Source: Pigmentiphaga litoralis | GTDB lineage: Bacteria; Pseudomonadota; Gammaproteobacteria; Burkholderiales; Burkholderiaceae_B | DNA: 64,000 bases | Reading direction: 5' to 3' | NCBI RefSeq assembly: GCF_013408655.1 | Contig: NZ_JACCBP010000001.1 | Location: 2,542,001 to 2,606,000, forward strand | In this document: piece after piece, positions 1 to 7,906 of the stretch | Layout of the letters: each line of letters begins with the position of its first letter | Numbering within the stretch: position 1 is the stretch's first letter | Position numbers and translations under genes: made by a program | The notes under the pieces: model-generated | Seen by the model: only the letters and a program-made list of their open reading frames with translations | The model's database searches: none | Told to the model about the DNA's origin: nothing

Positions 1-457
1 GCTGCTGTTCGCCGCGCGACAGCCTGGCGACCGGTCCGGATCTTGCGGGCACACCGAACTCGGCCAGCAGCAACTGGGCTCGCTGGCGCAGTGCGGCCGG
101 CGTCCGCAGACGCGTGAACTGGGCGGGCAGCAAGGTATTGGCGAGTGCGTCGAGTTCGTCGATCAGGCGAAAGTCCTGGAACACCATGCCGCAATGGGTC
201 AGCCGCCAGGCATCGCGCTGGCCTTCATTGAGCGTGCTCAAGTCTGTCGAACCGAAAAGAATGCGGCCCGCGTCCGGAACCACGATGCCCGCGAGCGCGT
301 GCAGCAAGGTGCTCTTGCCCGAGCCCGACGGACCGACGATCACACTCAATTGGCCTGGCAGGAAACACGCGTCGACCTGGTCGAGCGCGGCAATCCGGCC
401 GCCGCCGGCATCGGCAAACGTCGTGCCGACCGCGACTGCCTCGAGCGTGGGGATCAC
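1..457 (-). CDS. ABC transporter ATP-binding protein (partial, 3' end outside window)
   Basis: Reading leftwards from a GTG at 457, the frame gives the nucleotide-binding domain of a LolD/MacB-type ABC exporter. Visible motifs are Walker A GPSGSGKST near residue 43, the Q-loop FQDF near residue 95, and the signature LSRGEQQ at the window edge; Walker B and the H-loop lie beyond base 1. The GTG start overlaps the stop of the upstream secreted-protein gene (GTGA at 457-454), so the two are translationally coupled. ATPases of this type work with an FtsX-like permease, which would be expected just outside the window. The transported substrate cannot be told from sequence. Confidence 0.85.
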   Translation of the reverse strand, partial: MIPTLEAVAVGTTFADAGGGRIAALDQVDACFLPGQLSVIVGPSGSGKSTLLHALAGIVVPDAGRILFGSTDLSTLNEGQRDAWRLTHCGMVFQDFRLIDELDALANTLLPAQFTRLRTPAALRQRAQLLLAEFGVPARSGPVARLSRGEQQ

Positions 458-876
458 AGCTTGCGGAAGGTCGCGTCGGCCAGGCGCACGCGACTCACGA
501 AGCCGGTGGCGCTATCGGTCTGGGGACCGATCTCGAGGATGCCAGCGACTTCGATCAACGTTCCGGGGCTTACCGCATCCTGCCGCTTCTTCATGCGCAC
601 GAAGATGATGGAGTCGATCCACTGGTCTTCGGATTCGCAAAACGGGCAGGTTTCCACCGGCGAGTTCGACAGCACGAAAAAATCGGACTCCACCTTCAGG
701 TGCGGCGCCATGAAGCCCTGGATCGTGATGGGCTTGCCTTTCAGCCGTTTGGCGACATCGGAAAAGCTCAGGTCCTGCTCGTAGAGCTCGAACATGCGGA
801 TGCGCGGCGCCGGCTGGGCCCAGGACGCCAGCGGCACCAGGGCAGCCATCCCGATAAGCAGTTGGCGCCGCTGCAT
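454..876 (-). CDS. Secreted DUF3299-like protein linked to an ABC transporter
   Basis: A 140-residue protein with an N-terminal signal peptide (MQRR then a hydrophobic run ending ASWAQ, about residue 21). The mature part contains ITIQGFMAPH and a TCPFCE segment with a CxxC pair, the layout of small periplasmic DUF3299-like proteins often found beside FtsX/LolD-type transporters. An AAGGAC ribosome site precedes the ATG. It lies 9 bases downstream of the M20 peptidase gene and overlaps the ABC ATPase start by four bases, so it is probably a periplasmic accessory of that transporter. The CxxC may bind metal or be redox-active; this is inference. The family assignment is from pattern recall only. 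Confidence 0.6.
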   Translation of the reverse strand: MQRRQLLIGMAALVPLASWAQPAPRIRMFELYEQDLSFSDVAKRLKGKPITIQGFMAPHLKVESDFFVLSNSPVETCPFCESEDQWIDSIIFVRMKKRQDAVSPGTLIEVAGILEIGPQTDSATGFVSRVRLADATFRKL

Positions 877-885
877 GATGCGTCC

Positions 886-2199
886 TTATTCCATTCCGGT
901 CGCGGTGAGCACAATGCTCAGCGACGTTGTCATGGCCTTGACCATCGGGCCCTTCTCGACGTCCGTCCATTCATCCAGCGAATGGCTGCGGCCGCTCTTG
1001 CCCACGTCGCCGCGGCCGATGGTCAGGGCAGGAATGCCAAGGTTCATCGGCATGTTGGAGTCGGTCGAACTCCAATTGAAGTTCGGCTTGTAGCCTGCCG
1101 CTTCGATGGCCGACTTGGCGATCTGCACGATCTCGGCATTCATGTCGGTACTGCCGGCGGGGCGATCGCCAATCAGCTTGGCCTCGACCGTGATCTTCGC
1201 GTCTTTGGTGGACCGGGCAAAGTTCTCGCCATCAGCGGCATCCTGCACGATCTTCAGCAGACGATCTTCCACCCGCTTGAGTTCATCCACCGATTCAGAG
1301 CGCATGTCCACTTCCATCCAGCTGCTGACCGGGATCGAATTGACGGACGTGCCGCCCCCGATCAGGCCGATGCTGTAGGTGGTCTTGGGCGTCGTGGGCA
1401 CCTGGATGCGCGAGAGCTCGGCCGCGGCCTGAGCCTGGGCGAACATCGGATTGACGGCGCCAAAGGCACTGTAGCTGTGACCGCCAGGACCGTTGAACGT
1501 GATGCGGTAGCGCTTGGAACCCACGCCGCCGTGCGTCACGCGATTGATGTCACCTGACTCCACCGAAAAGAAGGACTTGATCTTGTCCTTGTAGGCGCCC
1601 TTGGTGAAGAGATACCGCACGCCGCGCAAGTCGCCCGGGCCTTCTTCACCCACCGTGCCGACGAACAGAATGTCGTCGCGGGTGTTGACGCCGGCGGCCT
1701 TCATGGCGCGCACAAAACCCAGCAGCACCGCCAGGCTGGTGCTGTCGTCGCCGATGCCCGGGGCATACAGCTTGGTCCCTTGACGCTTGACCTTGACGTC
1801 GGTGCCCGCGGGAAACACGGTATCCAGGTGGGCCGAGACCACTACCACCTTGCCGTCGCCGCGCGTTCCCTTGCGCAGGCCCAGCACATTGCCTTCCGGG
1901 TCGATCTGCACATCACTGAGGCCAACCGCCTTGAGCATCTTGGCGAATTCCTCGGCGCGTTCCTTTTCAGCGAACGGCGGCGCAGGAATTTCGGTCAGCT
2001 TGATGGCATCTTCAACGATCCGTCCATGCTCCTTGTCCAGCGTTGCAGCGGCGCTTTTGAACGCCGGGCTGGCCAGCACACGCTGCACTTGCGCGGCGGG
2101 ATCGGCAGTCTGGGCCTGTGCGGCGCTGGCCATCAAGACGGCCGAAGCCAGGGTCAACGACAGCGCGGAGAGCGGGAACGACGAGCAGGAAGATTTCAT
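886..2199 (-). CDS. Exported M20/M25/M40-family metallopeptidase
   Basis: A 437-residue zinc hydrolase with a signal peptide (MKSS, hydrophobic run, cleavage near ASAAQAQ). Metal-site motifs of the M20 family are present: SAHLDTVF (H124, D126), GIGDDST (D151/D152) and GTVGEEGPGD (E185/E186, the general base and a zinc ligand). A lid or dimerisation insertion follows around residues 210-330. It resembles peptidase T-like aminoacyl-peptide hydrolases, but the real substrate is unknown. A GTG at 2223 would add eight residues before the signal peptide; the ATG at 2199 gives a more typical leader. It is first in a leftward run with the DUF3299-like and ABC ATPase genes. Confidence 0.85.
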   Translation of the reverse strand: MKSSCSSFPLSALSLTLASAVLMASAAQAQTADPAAQVQRVLASPAFKSAAATLDKEHGRIVEDAIKLTEIPAPPFAEKERAEEFAKMLKAVGLSDVQIDPEGNVLGLRKGTRGDGKVVVVSAHLDTVFPAGTDVKVKRQGTKLYAPGIGDDSTSLAVLLGFVRAMKAAGVNTRDDILFVGTVGEEGPGDLRGVRYLFTKGAYKDKIKSFFSVESGDINRVTHGGVGSKRYRITFNGPGGHSYSAFGAVNPMFAQAQAAAELSRIQVPTTPKTTYSIGLIGGGTSVNSIPVSSWMEVDMRSESVDELKRVEDRLLKIVQDAADGENFARSTKDAKITVEAKLIGDRPAGSTDMNAEIVQIAKSAIEAAGYKPNFNWSSTDSNMPMNLGIPALTIGRGDVGKSGRSHSLDEWTDVEKGPMVKAMTTSLSIVLTATGME

Positions 2200-2295
2200 C
2201 AAGGGTCGGCTACAAGAGTTCACAAGTGGTTGAATATATCATCTACTTAAGCAAATCTACGCAGCCGTTTGGCCCAGCCAATGACAGAGGAAGAC

Positions 2296-3057
2296 ATGGA
2301 CAAGACCCTGGATGCGCCGCTTATCCTGATCACCGGCGGAAGCCGCGGTGTCGGCGCTGCAACCGCCCGTATCGCCGCGCAACGAGGCTATGACGTGGCC
2401 ATCAGTTATGTATCCAACGACGACGCGGCGCGGGCTGTCGTGGCCGATGTCGAGGAGGCCGGCCAACGGGGCTTGGCGATTCGCGCGGACAGCGCGTCGC
2501 CCGACGACGTGGTGCAGATGTTCGAGACCATCGACCGGACATTCGGCCGGATCGACGTGCTGGTGAACAACGCCGGCATCATCGCCAAGCAGTCTCGCCT
2601 TGAAGATCTTGGGTTCGAGCGGATGCAGCGGATCTTTGCGGTCAACACGATCGGCCCGATCCTTTGCTCCCAGCAGGCGGTCAAGCGCATGTCGCACCGC
2701 CACGGCGGTCGTGGCGGAGTGGTGATCAACATCTCGTCCGCATCGGCCCGGCTCGGCAGCCCCAATGAGTACGTCGACTATGCCGCCTCGAAGGGTGCGC
2801 TCGAGACGTTCACCATCGGCTTCGCCAAGGAAGTGGCCGGTGAAGGCATACGCGTCAACTGCGTCCGGCCGGGTCATATCTACACCGAGATGCATGCCAG
2901 TGGTGGCGAGCCCGGGCGAGTTGATCGCGTGAAGGCCACCATCCCGATGGGGCGTGGCGGTCAACCCGAAGAGGTGGCCCATGCCATCCTGTGGCTCGCC
3001 AGCTCGGAAGCGTCGTTTGTTACCGGCACCTTCCTTGACGCAACCGGGGGCAAGTAG
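2296..3057 (+). CDS. SDR-family oxidoreductase
   Basis: A classical short-chain dehydrogenase/reductase of 253 residues. It shows the nucleotide-binding TGGSRGVG motif near the N-terminus, NNAG in the middle, a catalytic serine region (NISSASA), the YAASK catalytic Tyr/Lys pair and a C-terminal TGTFLDATGG stretch. It resembles FabG-like or sugar/steroid SDRs; the substrate cannot be predicted. In-frame TTG at 2269 and ATG at 2281 exist, but AGAGGAAG at 2285-2292 is correctly spaced only for the ATG at 2296. It is transcribed away from the M20 peptidase gene, sharing a short AT-rich intergenic region, and converges on the sensor kinase gene with 12 bases between stops. Confidence 0.85.
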   Translation: MDKTLDAPLILITGGSRGVGAATARIAAQRGYDVAISYVSNDDAARAVVADVEEAGQRGLAIRADSASPDDVVQMFETIDRTFGRIDVLVNNAGIIAKQSRLEDLGFERMQRIFAVNTIGPILCSQQAVKRMSHRHGGRGGVVINISSASARLGSPNEYVDYAASKGALETFTIGFAKEVAGEGIRVNCVRPGHIYTEMHASGGEPGRVDRVKATIPMGRGGQPEEVAHAILWLASSEASFVTGTFLDATGGK

Positions 3058-3069
3058 CCAGCGCAAGGT

Positions 3070-4431
3070 CTAGCGAGGGAACGCCAGGCAGAAGGTGGTC
3101 CCGTTGGTTGAGCTATCCACGCTGACCTGGCCGCGATGCAGTTGCATGATCGATTGAACAATGGCCAGGCCCAGACCACCCGAATCGTCCGGTTGATGAC
3201 GCGACGGGTCCGCCCGATAGAAGCGCTCGAACAATCGGGGCAGGTGCTCCGCGGCTATCGGTTCGCCCTGGTTGTGCACGCTGAGTATCAGCGTATCGTC
3301 GCGCGCCTCTGCAGCAATGGTCACCGCCGTGCCCGACGTGCCGTAACGCAGGGCATTGGCGAGCAGGTTCGCCATGGCGCGGCGGACCAGTATCGGATCG
3401 GCGACCAGGTCACCCTTGGCTGCATTGATGACCTGCATGTCGCGATCCTGCGCCAGGCCTTCGAAATAGTCGGCCAGCTGTTCACCCAAAACCTGCAAGT
3501 CCAGCGGCTCGGGCTGGATCGCGATGTGTGCCTGCTCGGTGCGGGCGAGGAACAGCATGCTGTCGATCATCCGCGCCAGACGCTCATATTCTTCCTGGTT
3601 GGACACCAGCAAGTTTTGATAGTCCTCAACGCTGCGGTCACGGCTCAGAGCATGCTGCGTCTGGCCCATGAGATTGCTGAGTGGCGTGCGCATTTCATGC
3701 GCAAGGTCTTCCGAAAAGCGCGACAGCTGCGCAAACCCGTTTTCAAGTCTGGCCAACATCTGGTTGAGGGTCTTGCTCAGCACCTTGAGTTCGCTGACGT
3801 CATTGAATTCGTTCAGCCGCACATGAAGATGCTGAACATCGATGCCCGCCGCACGTGCGGCCAACGAGCGTACCGGGCGCAAGCCCCGCTGACTGACCCA
3901 GCCGCCCAGCGCGAAGGCGAGCAAGGCGGCAACGGCCAGCGCCATCCACAGCTTGAGCCGGTACGCGCCGAGCATCTGTTCCCGCTCGGTCAGCAACTTG
4001 CCCGCAATCAGCGTCAGCCGGCGGTTTCCATTGACGACGTCCACCCACGCCAGCCGCACGGGATCCGCATACCTGCCGTTGCCGAGCCGAGCCACCGGGG
4101 CAGCCTGCAAGTCGGGCAACGCCAGATTCACAGGATTGATTTCGATGAGGACCTTGCCGGCATCATCAAGAATCCACAACAGGTTGTCCCGATTGCCCAG
4201 CATGTTTTCGTAGAGCTTGGGCCGCCCGCGCAGCGTTTCGACAGTCGTGCTGTCAGTGATCAGCGCCTGCGTGTGTTGCAAGCGGCCAAGCAGCGCCTGG
4301 TCATCGCGCCACGCGATCTCCCGTTCCAACGATTGATAAAGATAGAACCCGAAAGCCCCCATCAGCAGCACACTGACCAGCGCGAACATGATGGCCAGGC
4401 GCAAACTCAAGGCGCGTGGCAGGCCTTTCAC
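3070..4431 (-). CDS. Heavy-metal/oxidant-type sensor histidine kinase (CusS/HprS-like)
   Basis: A 453-residue inner-membrane sensor kinase. A first transmembrane segment lies at about 12-32, a periplasmic domain of about 130 residues follows, then a second membrane segment at about 160-178, a HAMP region, the dimerisation H-box [13 protein letters not shown] with phosphoacceptor His245, an N-box ([10 protein letters not shown]) and G-boxes ending in GGLGLAIV. The architecture matches the IrlS/CusS/HprS family of metal and redox sensors. Its start overlaps the end of the response regulator gene by four bases, so the pair is co-translated. The neighbouring exported HIU hydrolase mirrors the E. 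coli hprRS-hiuH locus, suggesting an oxidant or copper signal (inference). Confidence 0.88.
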   Translation of the reverse strand: MKGLPRALSLRLAIMFALVSVLLMGAFGFYLYQSLEREIAWRDDQALLGRLQHTQALITDSTTVETLRGRPKLYENMLGNRDNLLWILDDAGKVLIEINPVNLALPDLQAAPVARLGNGRYADPVRLAWVDVVNGNRRLTLIAGKLLTEREQMLGAYRLKLWMALAVAALLAFALGGWVSQRGLRPVRSLAARAAGIDVQHLHVRLNEFNDVSELKVLSKTLNQMLARLENGFAQLSRFSEDLAHEMRTPLSNLMGQTQHALSRDRSVEDYQNLLVSNQEEYERLARMIDSMLFLARTEQAHIAIQPEPLDLQVLGEQLADYFEGLAQDRDMQVINAAKGDLVADPILVRRAMANLLANALRYGTSGTAVTIAAEARDDTLILSVHNQGEPIAAEHLPRLFERFYRADPSRHQPDDSGGLGLAIVQSIMQLHRGQVSVDSSTNGTTFCLAFPR

Positions 4432-5099
4432 GATTGCACCTCCAGCACGTAGCCAATCCCGCGCACGGTGTGAATCAACTTGATCGGGTACGGATCATCG
4501 ACCTTGGCCCGCAGCCGGCGGATGGCGACATCCACCACGTTGGTATCGCTTTCAAAGTTCATCTGCCAGACGTGCGAAGCAATCAGCGCCCTCGATAGCA
4601 CCTCCCCTTCCCGATGCAGCAGCAGATGCAGCAGGGCGAATTCCTTGTTGGTCAGCGTCAGCCGCTGCCCGCCGCGCGTGACCTTCCGGGTCGTCAGCTC
4701 CAGGCTCAGATCCGCAACCAGAAAATGTTCGACCTCGCGTGGCGGACCGCGCCGTAGCAAGGTTCGAACGCGCGCCAGCAGCTCCGCATACGAAAACGGC
4801 TTGACCAGATAATCGTCCGCGCCAAGCTCCAGTCCCTTGACCCGGTCTTCGACGGCGTCGCGTGCGGTCAGGAACAGCACAGGCGTTTGCCACTTGCGAC
4901 GGATGATCTGCAGCAACTGCCAGCCATCCAGGCCAGGCAGCATGACGTCAAGAATGACCAGGTCGTATTCACTTTCCTGCACCAGATGCTGGCCGTCCAG
5001 ACCATCCAGCGCGACGTCCACGGCATAGCCGGATTCAGTCAACGCCTTCTGCAGGTAATCGGCAGTTTTCGTTTGATCTTCGACGACCAGAATGCGCAT
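4428..5099 (-). CDS. OmpR-family response regulator (CusR/HprR-like)
   Basis: A 223-residue two-domain regulator. The receiver domain has an acidic pocket (E7, D8), phosphoacceptor Asp51 (VILDVMLPG) and Lys100 (YLVKPFS). The C-terminal winged helix contains [13 protein letters not shown] and ends [11 protein letters not shown], typical of the IrlR/CusR/HprR subgroup. It is the first gene of a leftward pair with the sensor kinase. The divergent promoter region carries a perfect palindrome (5150-5167) of the kind bound by CusR/HprR, so autoregulation and control of the GlcG-like and hydroxyisourate hydrolase genes are likely. The closest family member cannot be decided without alignment. Confidence 0.9.
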   Translation of the reverse strand: MRILVVEDQTKTADYLQKALTESGYAVDVALDGLDGQHLVQESEYDLVILDVMLPGLDGWQLLQIIRRKWQTPVLFLTARDAVEDRVKGLELGADDYLVKPFSYAELLARVRTLLRRGPPREVEHFLVADLSLELTTRKVTRGGQRLTLTNKEFALLHLLLHREGEVLSRALIASHVWQMNFESDTNVVDVAIRRLRAKVDDPYPIKLIHTVRGIGYVLEVQS

Positions 5100-5149
5100 G
5101 TTTTCCTCCGAACCAGGCGCATAGGCTAAGCCGATACGCGGTGCGCCCC

Positions 5150-5167
5150 CATTACAAATTTGTAATG
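5150..5167. promoter_or_regulatory. Perfect 18-bp palindrome, candidate CusR/HprR-type box
   Basis: CATTACAAATTTGTAATG is identical to its reverse complement. It lies about 50 bases upstream of the response regulator start and about 75 bases upstream of the GlcG-like gene. The TTACAA/TTGTAA core resembles the TGACAA-N2-TTGTCA box recognised by E. coli CusR and HprR. Position and symmetry support an operator for the adjacent response regulator acting in both directions. Confidence 0.7.
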
Positions 5168-5242
5168 CGGACGCAATCGTGCTGACGGGGCGGGCCGTTC
5201 ATGATGCATCACGTCATTCAACGGCCTTGCCCAGGAAGAATC

Positions 5243-5743
5243 ATGCGTACTACCGGATCTACCTTATTGCTGCTGGCGTTGGCCATGAGCTCGACGTTGG
5301 CGATTGCCGCCCCGGATAGTCAGGTGGCGCAGCGCAAGGACGTCACGCTAACACTGGCGAATACGCTGGCCAGCGCCACCGTCGCAGCCTGCCATGCCCA
5401 AGGCAAGACAAGCGTCGTCGCCGTCGTGGACCGCGGCGGCAACCTGGTTGCCGTGCAACGCGATGACAACGTCGGCCCGCACAACACACTGGCGGCGCAG
5501 CGCAAGGCCTATACGGCACTGTCGACTAAAACCCCCACCGGCCTGCTGGCCGAGCGCGCCCGCAGCCATCCGGACACGGCAAATCTGAACACGGTCAGCG
5601 AATTGTTGCTGCTCGGCGGCGGCGTGCCCGTGGTCGTGGACGGTGACGTCATCGGCGCCATCGGTGTTGCCGGCGCAGGTGGCGCGGCCTTCGACGAAGG
5701 CTGCGCGCTTACCGCCCTTTCACAAACTTTGACTTCCAATTAA
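5243..5743 (+). CDS. Exported GlcG/HbpS-family protein
   Basis: A 166-residue protein with a clear signal peptide (MRTT, hydrophobic run, cleavage near AIAAP). The rest matches the GlcG/HbpS (DUF336) fold: a Val-rich strand with VVDRGGNLVAVQRDD, then an ALSTKTPT segment, and a Gly-rich GGGVPVVVDGDVIGAIGVAG motif. HbpS-type members bind haem and some act as redox-sensing partners of two-component systems; others have no known role. The start at 5243 has AGGAAG upstream; an earlier in-frame ATG at 5201 has no such site. It is followed after 9 bases by the HIU hydrolase gene, forming a two-gene unit divergent from the sensor/regulator pair. Confidence 0.78.
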   Translation: MRTTGSTLLLLALAMSSTLAIAAPDSQVAQRKDVTLTLANTLASATVAACHAQGKTSVVAVVDRGGNLVAVQRDDNVGPHNTLAAQRKAYTALSTKTPTGLLAERARSHPDTANLNTVSELLLLGGGVPVVVDGDVIGAIGVAGAGGAAFDEGCALTALSQTLTSN

Positions 5744-5752
5744 GAGACCACC

Positions 5753-6163
5753 ATGAAAGCATTCAAACTGTTGTTCGCAGGCGCCGCACTGAGCGTCATG
5801 TCTTCCCTGGCCGCTGCAGCCTCCAACCCCCTGAGCGTCCACGTGCTGAACCTGCAGGACGGCCTGCCCTCCCCTGCTGTGAAGGTAACGCTGGAAAAGC
5901 AGAACGGGCAGAACTGGAACCTGCTCAACACGGCCACGACCAACGAGCAAGGCCGCATCCCCGAGTTCTACCCCGCGGGCAAGGCCTTGGAGAAAGGCAT
6001 TTACCGGGTGACGTTCAAGACGGGTGAATGGTTCACCGCGCACAAGACGACCAGCTTCTTTCCTGAAGTGCCTGTGATCTTTGAAGCGGACGGCACGGTG
6101 CCCCACTACCACATCCCGCTGCTGCTCAGTCCGTATGGGTTCTCGACTTATCGGGGGAATTGA
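5753..6163 (+). CDS. hiuH: Exported 5-hydroxyisourate hydrolase (transthyretin-like)
   Basis: A 136-residue protein of the transthyretin-related family, which hydrolyses 5-hydroxyisourate to OHCU in urate breakdown. It has a signal peptide (MKAFKLLF through LAAAAS), the N-terminal signature LSVHVLNLQDGLP with its catalytic-site His, the Lys/Arg-containing central sheet, and the C-terminal block HYHIPLLLSPYGFSTYRG. The usual last residue Ser is Asn here. An exported form adjacent to an HprRS-like two-component system is the arrangement known in E. coli. No urate oxidase or OHCU decarboxylase is nearby, so a periplasmic detoxifying or oxidant-response role is possible. Confidence 0.9.
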   Translation: MKAFKLLFAGAALSVMSSLAAAASNPLSVHVLNLQDGLPSPAVKVTLEKQNGQNWNLLNTATTNEQGRIPEFYPAGKALEKGIYRVTFKTGEWFTAHKTTSFFPEVPVIFEADGTVPHYHIPLLLSPYGFSTYRGN

Positions 6164-6187
6164 CCTTCTTGACCCGCGTTCTTGCCG
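6163..6187 (+). repeat. 25-bp direct repeat, left copy
   Basis: The 25 bases from 6163 to 6187 (beginning ACCTTCTTGACC, ending GTTCTTGCCG) are identical, and in the same orientation, to 12400-12424. The right copy encodes the last residues of the HxlR regulator (ARTRVKKV before the final Gly). The left copy lies just after the hiuH stop, outside any intact gene. The pair brackets a block of about 6.2 kb and looks like a duplicated insertion or recombination site. Confidence 0.8.
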
Positions 6188-6228
6188 ACTTCGAGACGTT
6201 GCTGCAAATCCGATAAAAGACGAAATCT

Positions 6229-6306
6229 ATGACGTTTATCGATCATGTTGAATTTGCCGTTCGGAAAGTTCGGGATATCAAAGTGGTAGGCCAGGCTCAG
6301 ATCTGA
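6229..6306 (+). pseudogene. Relic of a VOC (glyoxalase-type) gene, N-terminus only
   Basis: From an ATG at 6229 the frame reads MTFIDHVEFAVRKVRDIKVV and stops at 6306. The first 12 residues match the start of VOC-superfamily proteins (typically M-x-F-I-D-H-V-E-F-A-V-R-D), in which the His is a metal ligand. The rest of the fold is absent, and the frame runs into the 3' end of the opposite-strand SDR gene. It looks like a truncated copy left at the junction of the 6.2-kb block. Only about 12 residues are informative, so chance similarity cannot be excluded. Confidence 0.4.
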
Positions 6307-7040
6307 GATGCGCCACCGTCCACAAACAGCTCGACGCCATTGATATATGCCGCGGCATCGCTAGCCAGGAAGGCGACCGTGTGTGCGATGTCTTGCGGCA
6401 CGCCAATCCGACCCACCATGCTTTGTTCGGCCAAGGAAGCAAATGCAGCGTCGGCTTGCTCGGGTGGGAAGAAGTTGTCCAGACCTTCGGTGCGCACAGG
6501 GCCCGGGCTCACCACGTTGATGCGGACGCCGCTACCTCGGATTTCCTGGATCCACGCGCGGACCAGGGCGCGCACCGCGGCCTTGGACGCGCCGTAGACA
6601 CTCATTCCGGCGGGGGGATTCATGGAGGCCGTCGATCCGATGATGACGATGGCGCCGCCGGAAGGCATGAGCGGCAGTGCGCCTTGAACTGTGAAGATGA
6701 CGCCTTTGACATTTGCGCCCAGGGTCTGGTCGACCTGCTGCTCGGTGATCTCCCCTAGCGGGAGAATGGTGCCCGCGCCTGCGTTTGCAACCACCAGATC
6801 GAGCCGCCCCGCATCGCGCCGAATCGTCTGATACAGCGCGTCGATGTCCGTCTTTTTGGTGAAGTCGACCACCAGTCCGGATGCGTTGGGCCCGAGCGCC
6901 TGTACCGCTTTGTCGAGCTTTGCAATGTCGCGCCCCGTGACGACGACTTTGGCGCCCTCGTCCAGCAGGTGCCGCGCAATACCGAAACCGATGCCTGACG
7001 ACCCACCGGTAACCAACGCAATCTTGTTCTCGAATGACAT
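6297..7040 (-). CDS. SDR-family oxidoreductase under TetR control
   Basis: A 247-residue classical SDR: TGGSSGIGFG cofactor loop, NAGAG, GSTASMN with the catalytic Ser, YGASKAAVRA with Tyr/Lys, and a C-terminal YINGVELFVDGG. A basic Arg follows the second strand (VTGRD), suggesting NADPH preference (inference). The ATG at 7040 is preceded by TGGAG; a TTG two codons earlier is less likely. It is divergent from the tetR gene, and its promoter region holds a near-perfect TATAGCG-N2-CGCTATA operator. TetR-controlled SDRs next to SnoaL-like proteins commonly serve stress or xenobiotic responses, but the substrate is unknown. Confidence 0.87.
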   Translation of the reverse strand: MSFENKIALVTGGSSGIGFGIARHLLDEGAKVVVTGRDIAKLDKAVQALGPNASGLVVDFTKKTDIDALYQTIRRDAGRLDLVVANAGAGTILPLGEITEQQVDQTLGANVKGVIFTVQGALPLMPSGGAIVIIGSTASMNPPAGMSVYGASKAAVRALVRAWIQEIRGSGVRINVVSPGPVRTEGLDNFFPPEQADAAFASLAEQSMVGRIGVPQDIAHTVAFLASDAAAYINGVELFVDGGASQI

Positions 7041-7057
7041 GTTCAACGCTCCAATTT

Positions 7058-7075
7058 ATATAGCGGTCGCTATAT
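7058..7075. promoter_or_regulatory. TetR-type operator O1
   Basis: ATATAGCG-GT-CGCTATAT is a perfect inverted repeat of 8-base arms with a 2-base centre. It lies 18 bases upstream of the SDR start, where binding would block its promoter. Three related sites occur around the tetR gene. A weaker half-match lies immediately beside it at about 7074-7089. Confidence 0.7.
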
Positions 7076-7118
7076 TTGCGACCACTATATGGAACACATG
7101 GCATCAATGCAAGTACTA

Positions 7119-7134
7119 TGTAGCGATCGTTAGC
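7119..7134. promoter_or_regulatory. TetR-type operator O2 (degenerate)
   Basis: TGTAGCG-AT-CGTTAGC has the spacing and inner GCG/CG core of the operator at 7058-7075 but three changes in the outer arms. It lies 23 bases upstream of the tetR start, a position suited to autoregulation. Confidence 0.5.
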
Positions 7135-7156
7135 TCCAGACATTCATTTTTCCAGC

Positions 7157-7786
7157 ATGCCCGCCATGAGCCGTAAATCCCCTACCGTGAAGACCCCCGT
7201 GCGCCAACGCAAGCCTGCGTTCGATCGCGAGTGGGGCGTCGACGTTGCCGAGGCCTTGTTCCACACGCGCGGCTACGACGCGGTAGGCGTCGCTGAGTTG
7301 ACGCAGGCGATGGACATCGTGCCGCCCAGCCTTTACGCCGCGTACGGAAGCAAGCTCTCGCTTTTTGAACGCGCCTTGACGCAATACACCACGCGTCACG
7401 CGCTGCCGCTCGATGATGTGCTGGCGGCCAAGGGGACACCTCCTGAAGTGCTGACCCAGTTATTCGTAACGGCCGCCCAGCACTACACGCAAGACCCGGT
7501 ACGGCGCGGTTGCATGGTGACTGAGGCCATGCGGGCCGACGACTCCGAGGCGGCCGGCATTGCCACCGCGTTGGCGGCAAAAGGCAGTAACGCGATCCGG
7601 GGTTACATCGAGCAGTTTGTCCAAGGCGCCGATGCGGAACGCATTACCGACTACGTGTTGCTGACGCTGCGCGGGATCTCTTCCTATGCTTGCCTTGGCT
7701 ACCCGCAAGCCAAGCTGGTCGAGTGCGCCAAGGTGGCAGGGCTGGCCTTGACTGCGGAGTTCAAAGGCAGCCGCCGACCAAAGTAG
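7157..7786 (+). CDS. TetR/AcrR-family transcriptional regulator
   Basis: A 209-residue repressor-type protein. After a basic N-terminal tail, the helix-turn-helix lies at about residues 30-70 (VAEALFHTRGYDAVGVAEL, then VPPSLYAAYGSK), the YxxFGSK-like recognition helix of TetR proteins. The C-terminal domain has no recognised ligand motif; it contains the RGCMVTEAMRADD segment seen in many TetR relatives. Four TATAGCG-type operators flank the gene on both sides, indicating control of the upstream SDR, itself and the downstream SnoaL-SDR pair. No convincing ribosome site distinguishes the ATG at 7157 from the ATG three codons later. Confidence 0.88.
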   Translation: MPAMSRKSPTVKTPVRQRKPAFDREWGVDVAEALFHTRGYDAVGVAELTQAMDIVPPSLYAAYGSKLSLFERALTQYTTRHALPLDDVLAAKGTPPEVLTQLFVTAAQHYTQDPVRRGCMVTEAMRADDSEAAGIATALAAKGSNAIRGYIEQFVQGADAERITDYVLLTLRGISSYACLGYPQAKLVECAKVAGLALTAEFKGSRRPK

Positions 7787-7807
7787 CTCCAGGGTTGAAA
7801 GCCGGTC

Positions 7808-7827
7808 TTATACCGATCACTATATAA
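7808..7827. promoter_or_regulatory. TetR-type operator O3 (imperfect)
   Basis: TTATACCG-AT-CACTATATAA keeps the TATA outer arms and 2-base centre of the O1 operator with two inner mismatches. It lies between tetR and the SnoaL-like gene, about 80 bases before the latter. Confidence 0.55.
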
Positions 7828-7862
7828 GTGTTGCGGCGGGCCGTTCCTCGTGCAATGATGTT

Positions 7863-7878
7863 TATAGCGACTGCTATA
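7863..7878. promoter_or_regulatory. TetR-type operator O4
   Basis: TATAGCG-AC-TGCTATA is an inverted repeat with one mismatch in each 7-base arm pair, nearly identical to O1. It lies 28 bases upstream of the SnoaL-like start, overlapping where the promoter of the SnoaL-SDR operon should be. Confidence 0.68.
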
Positions 7879-7906
7879 TACCTTACGCGCTTTTGGAGCG
7901 ACACCC

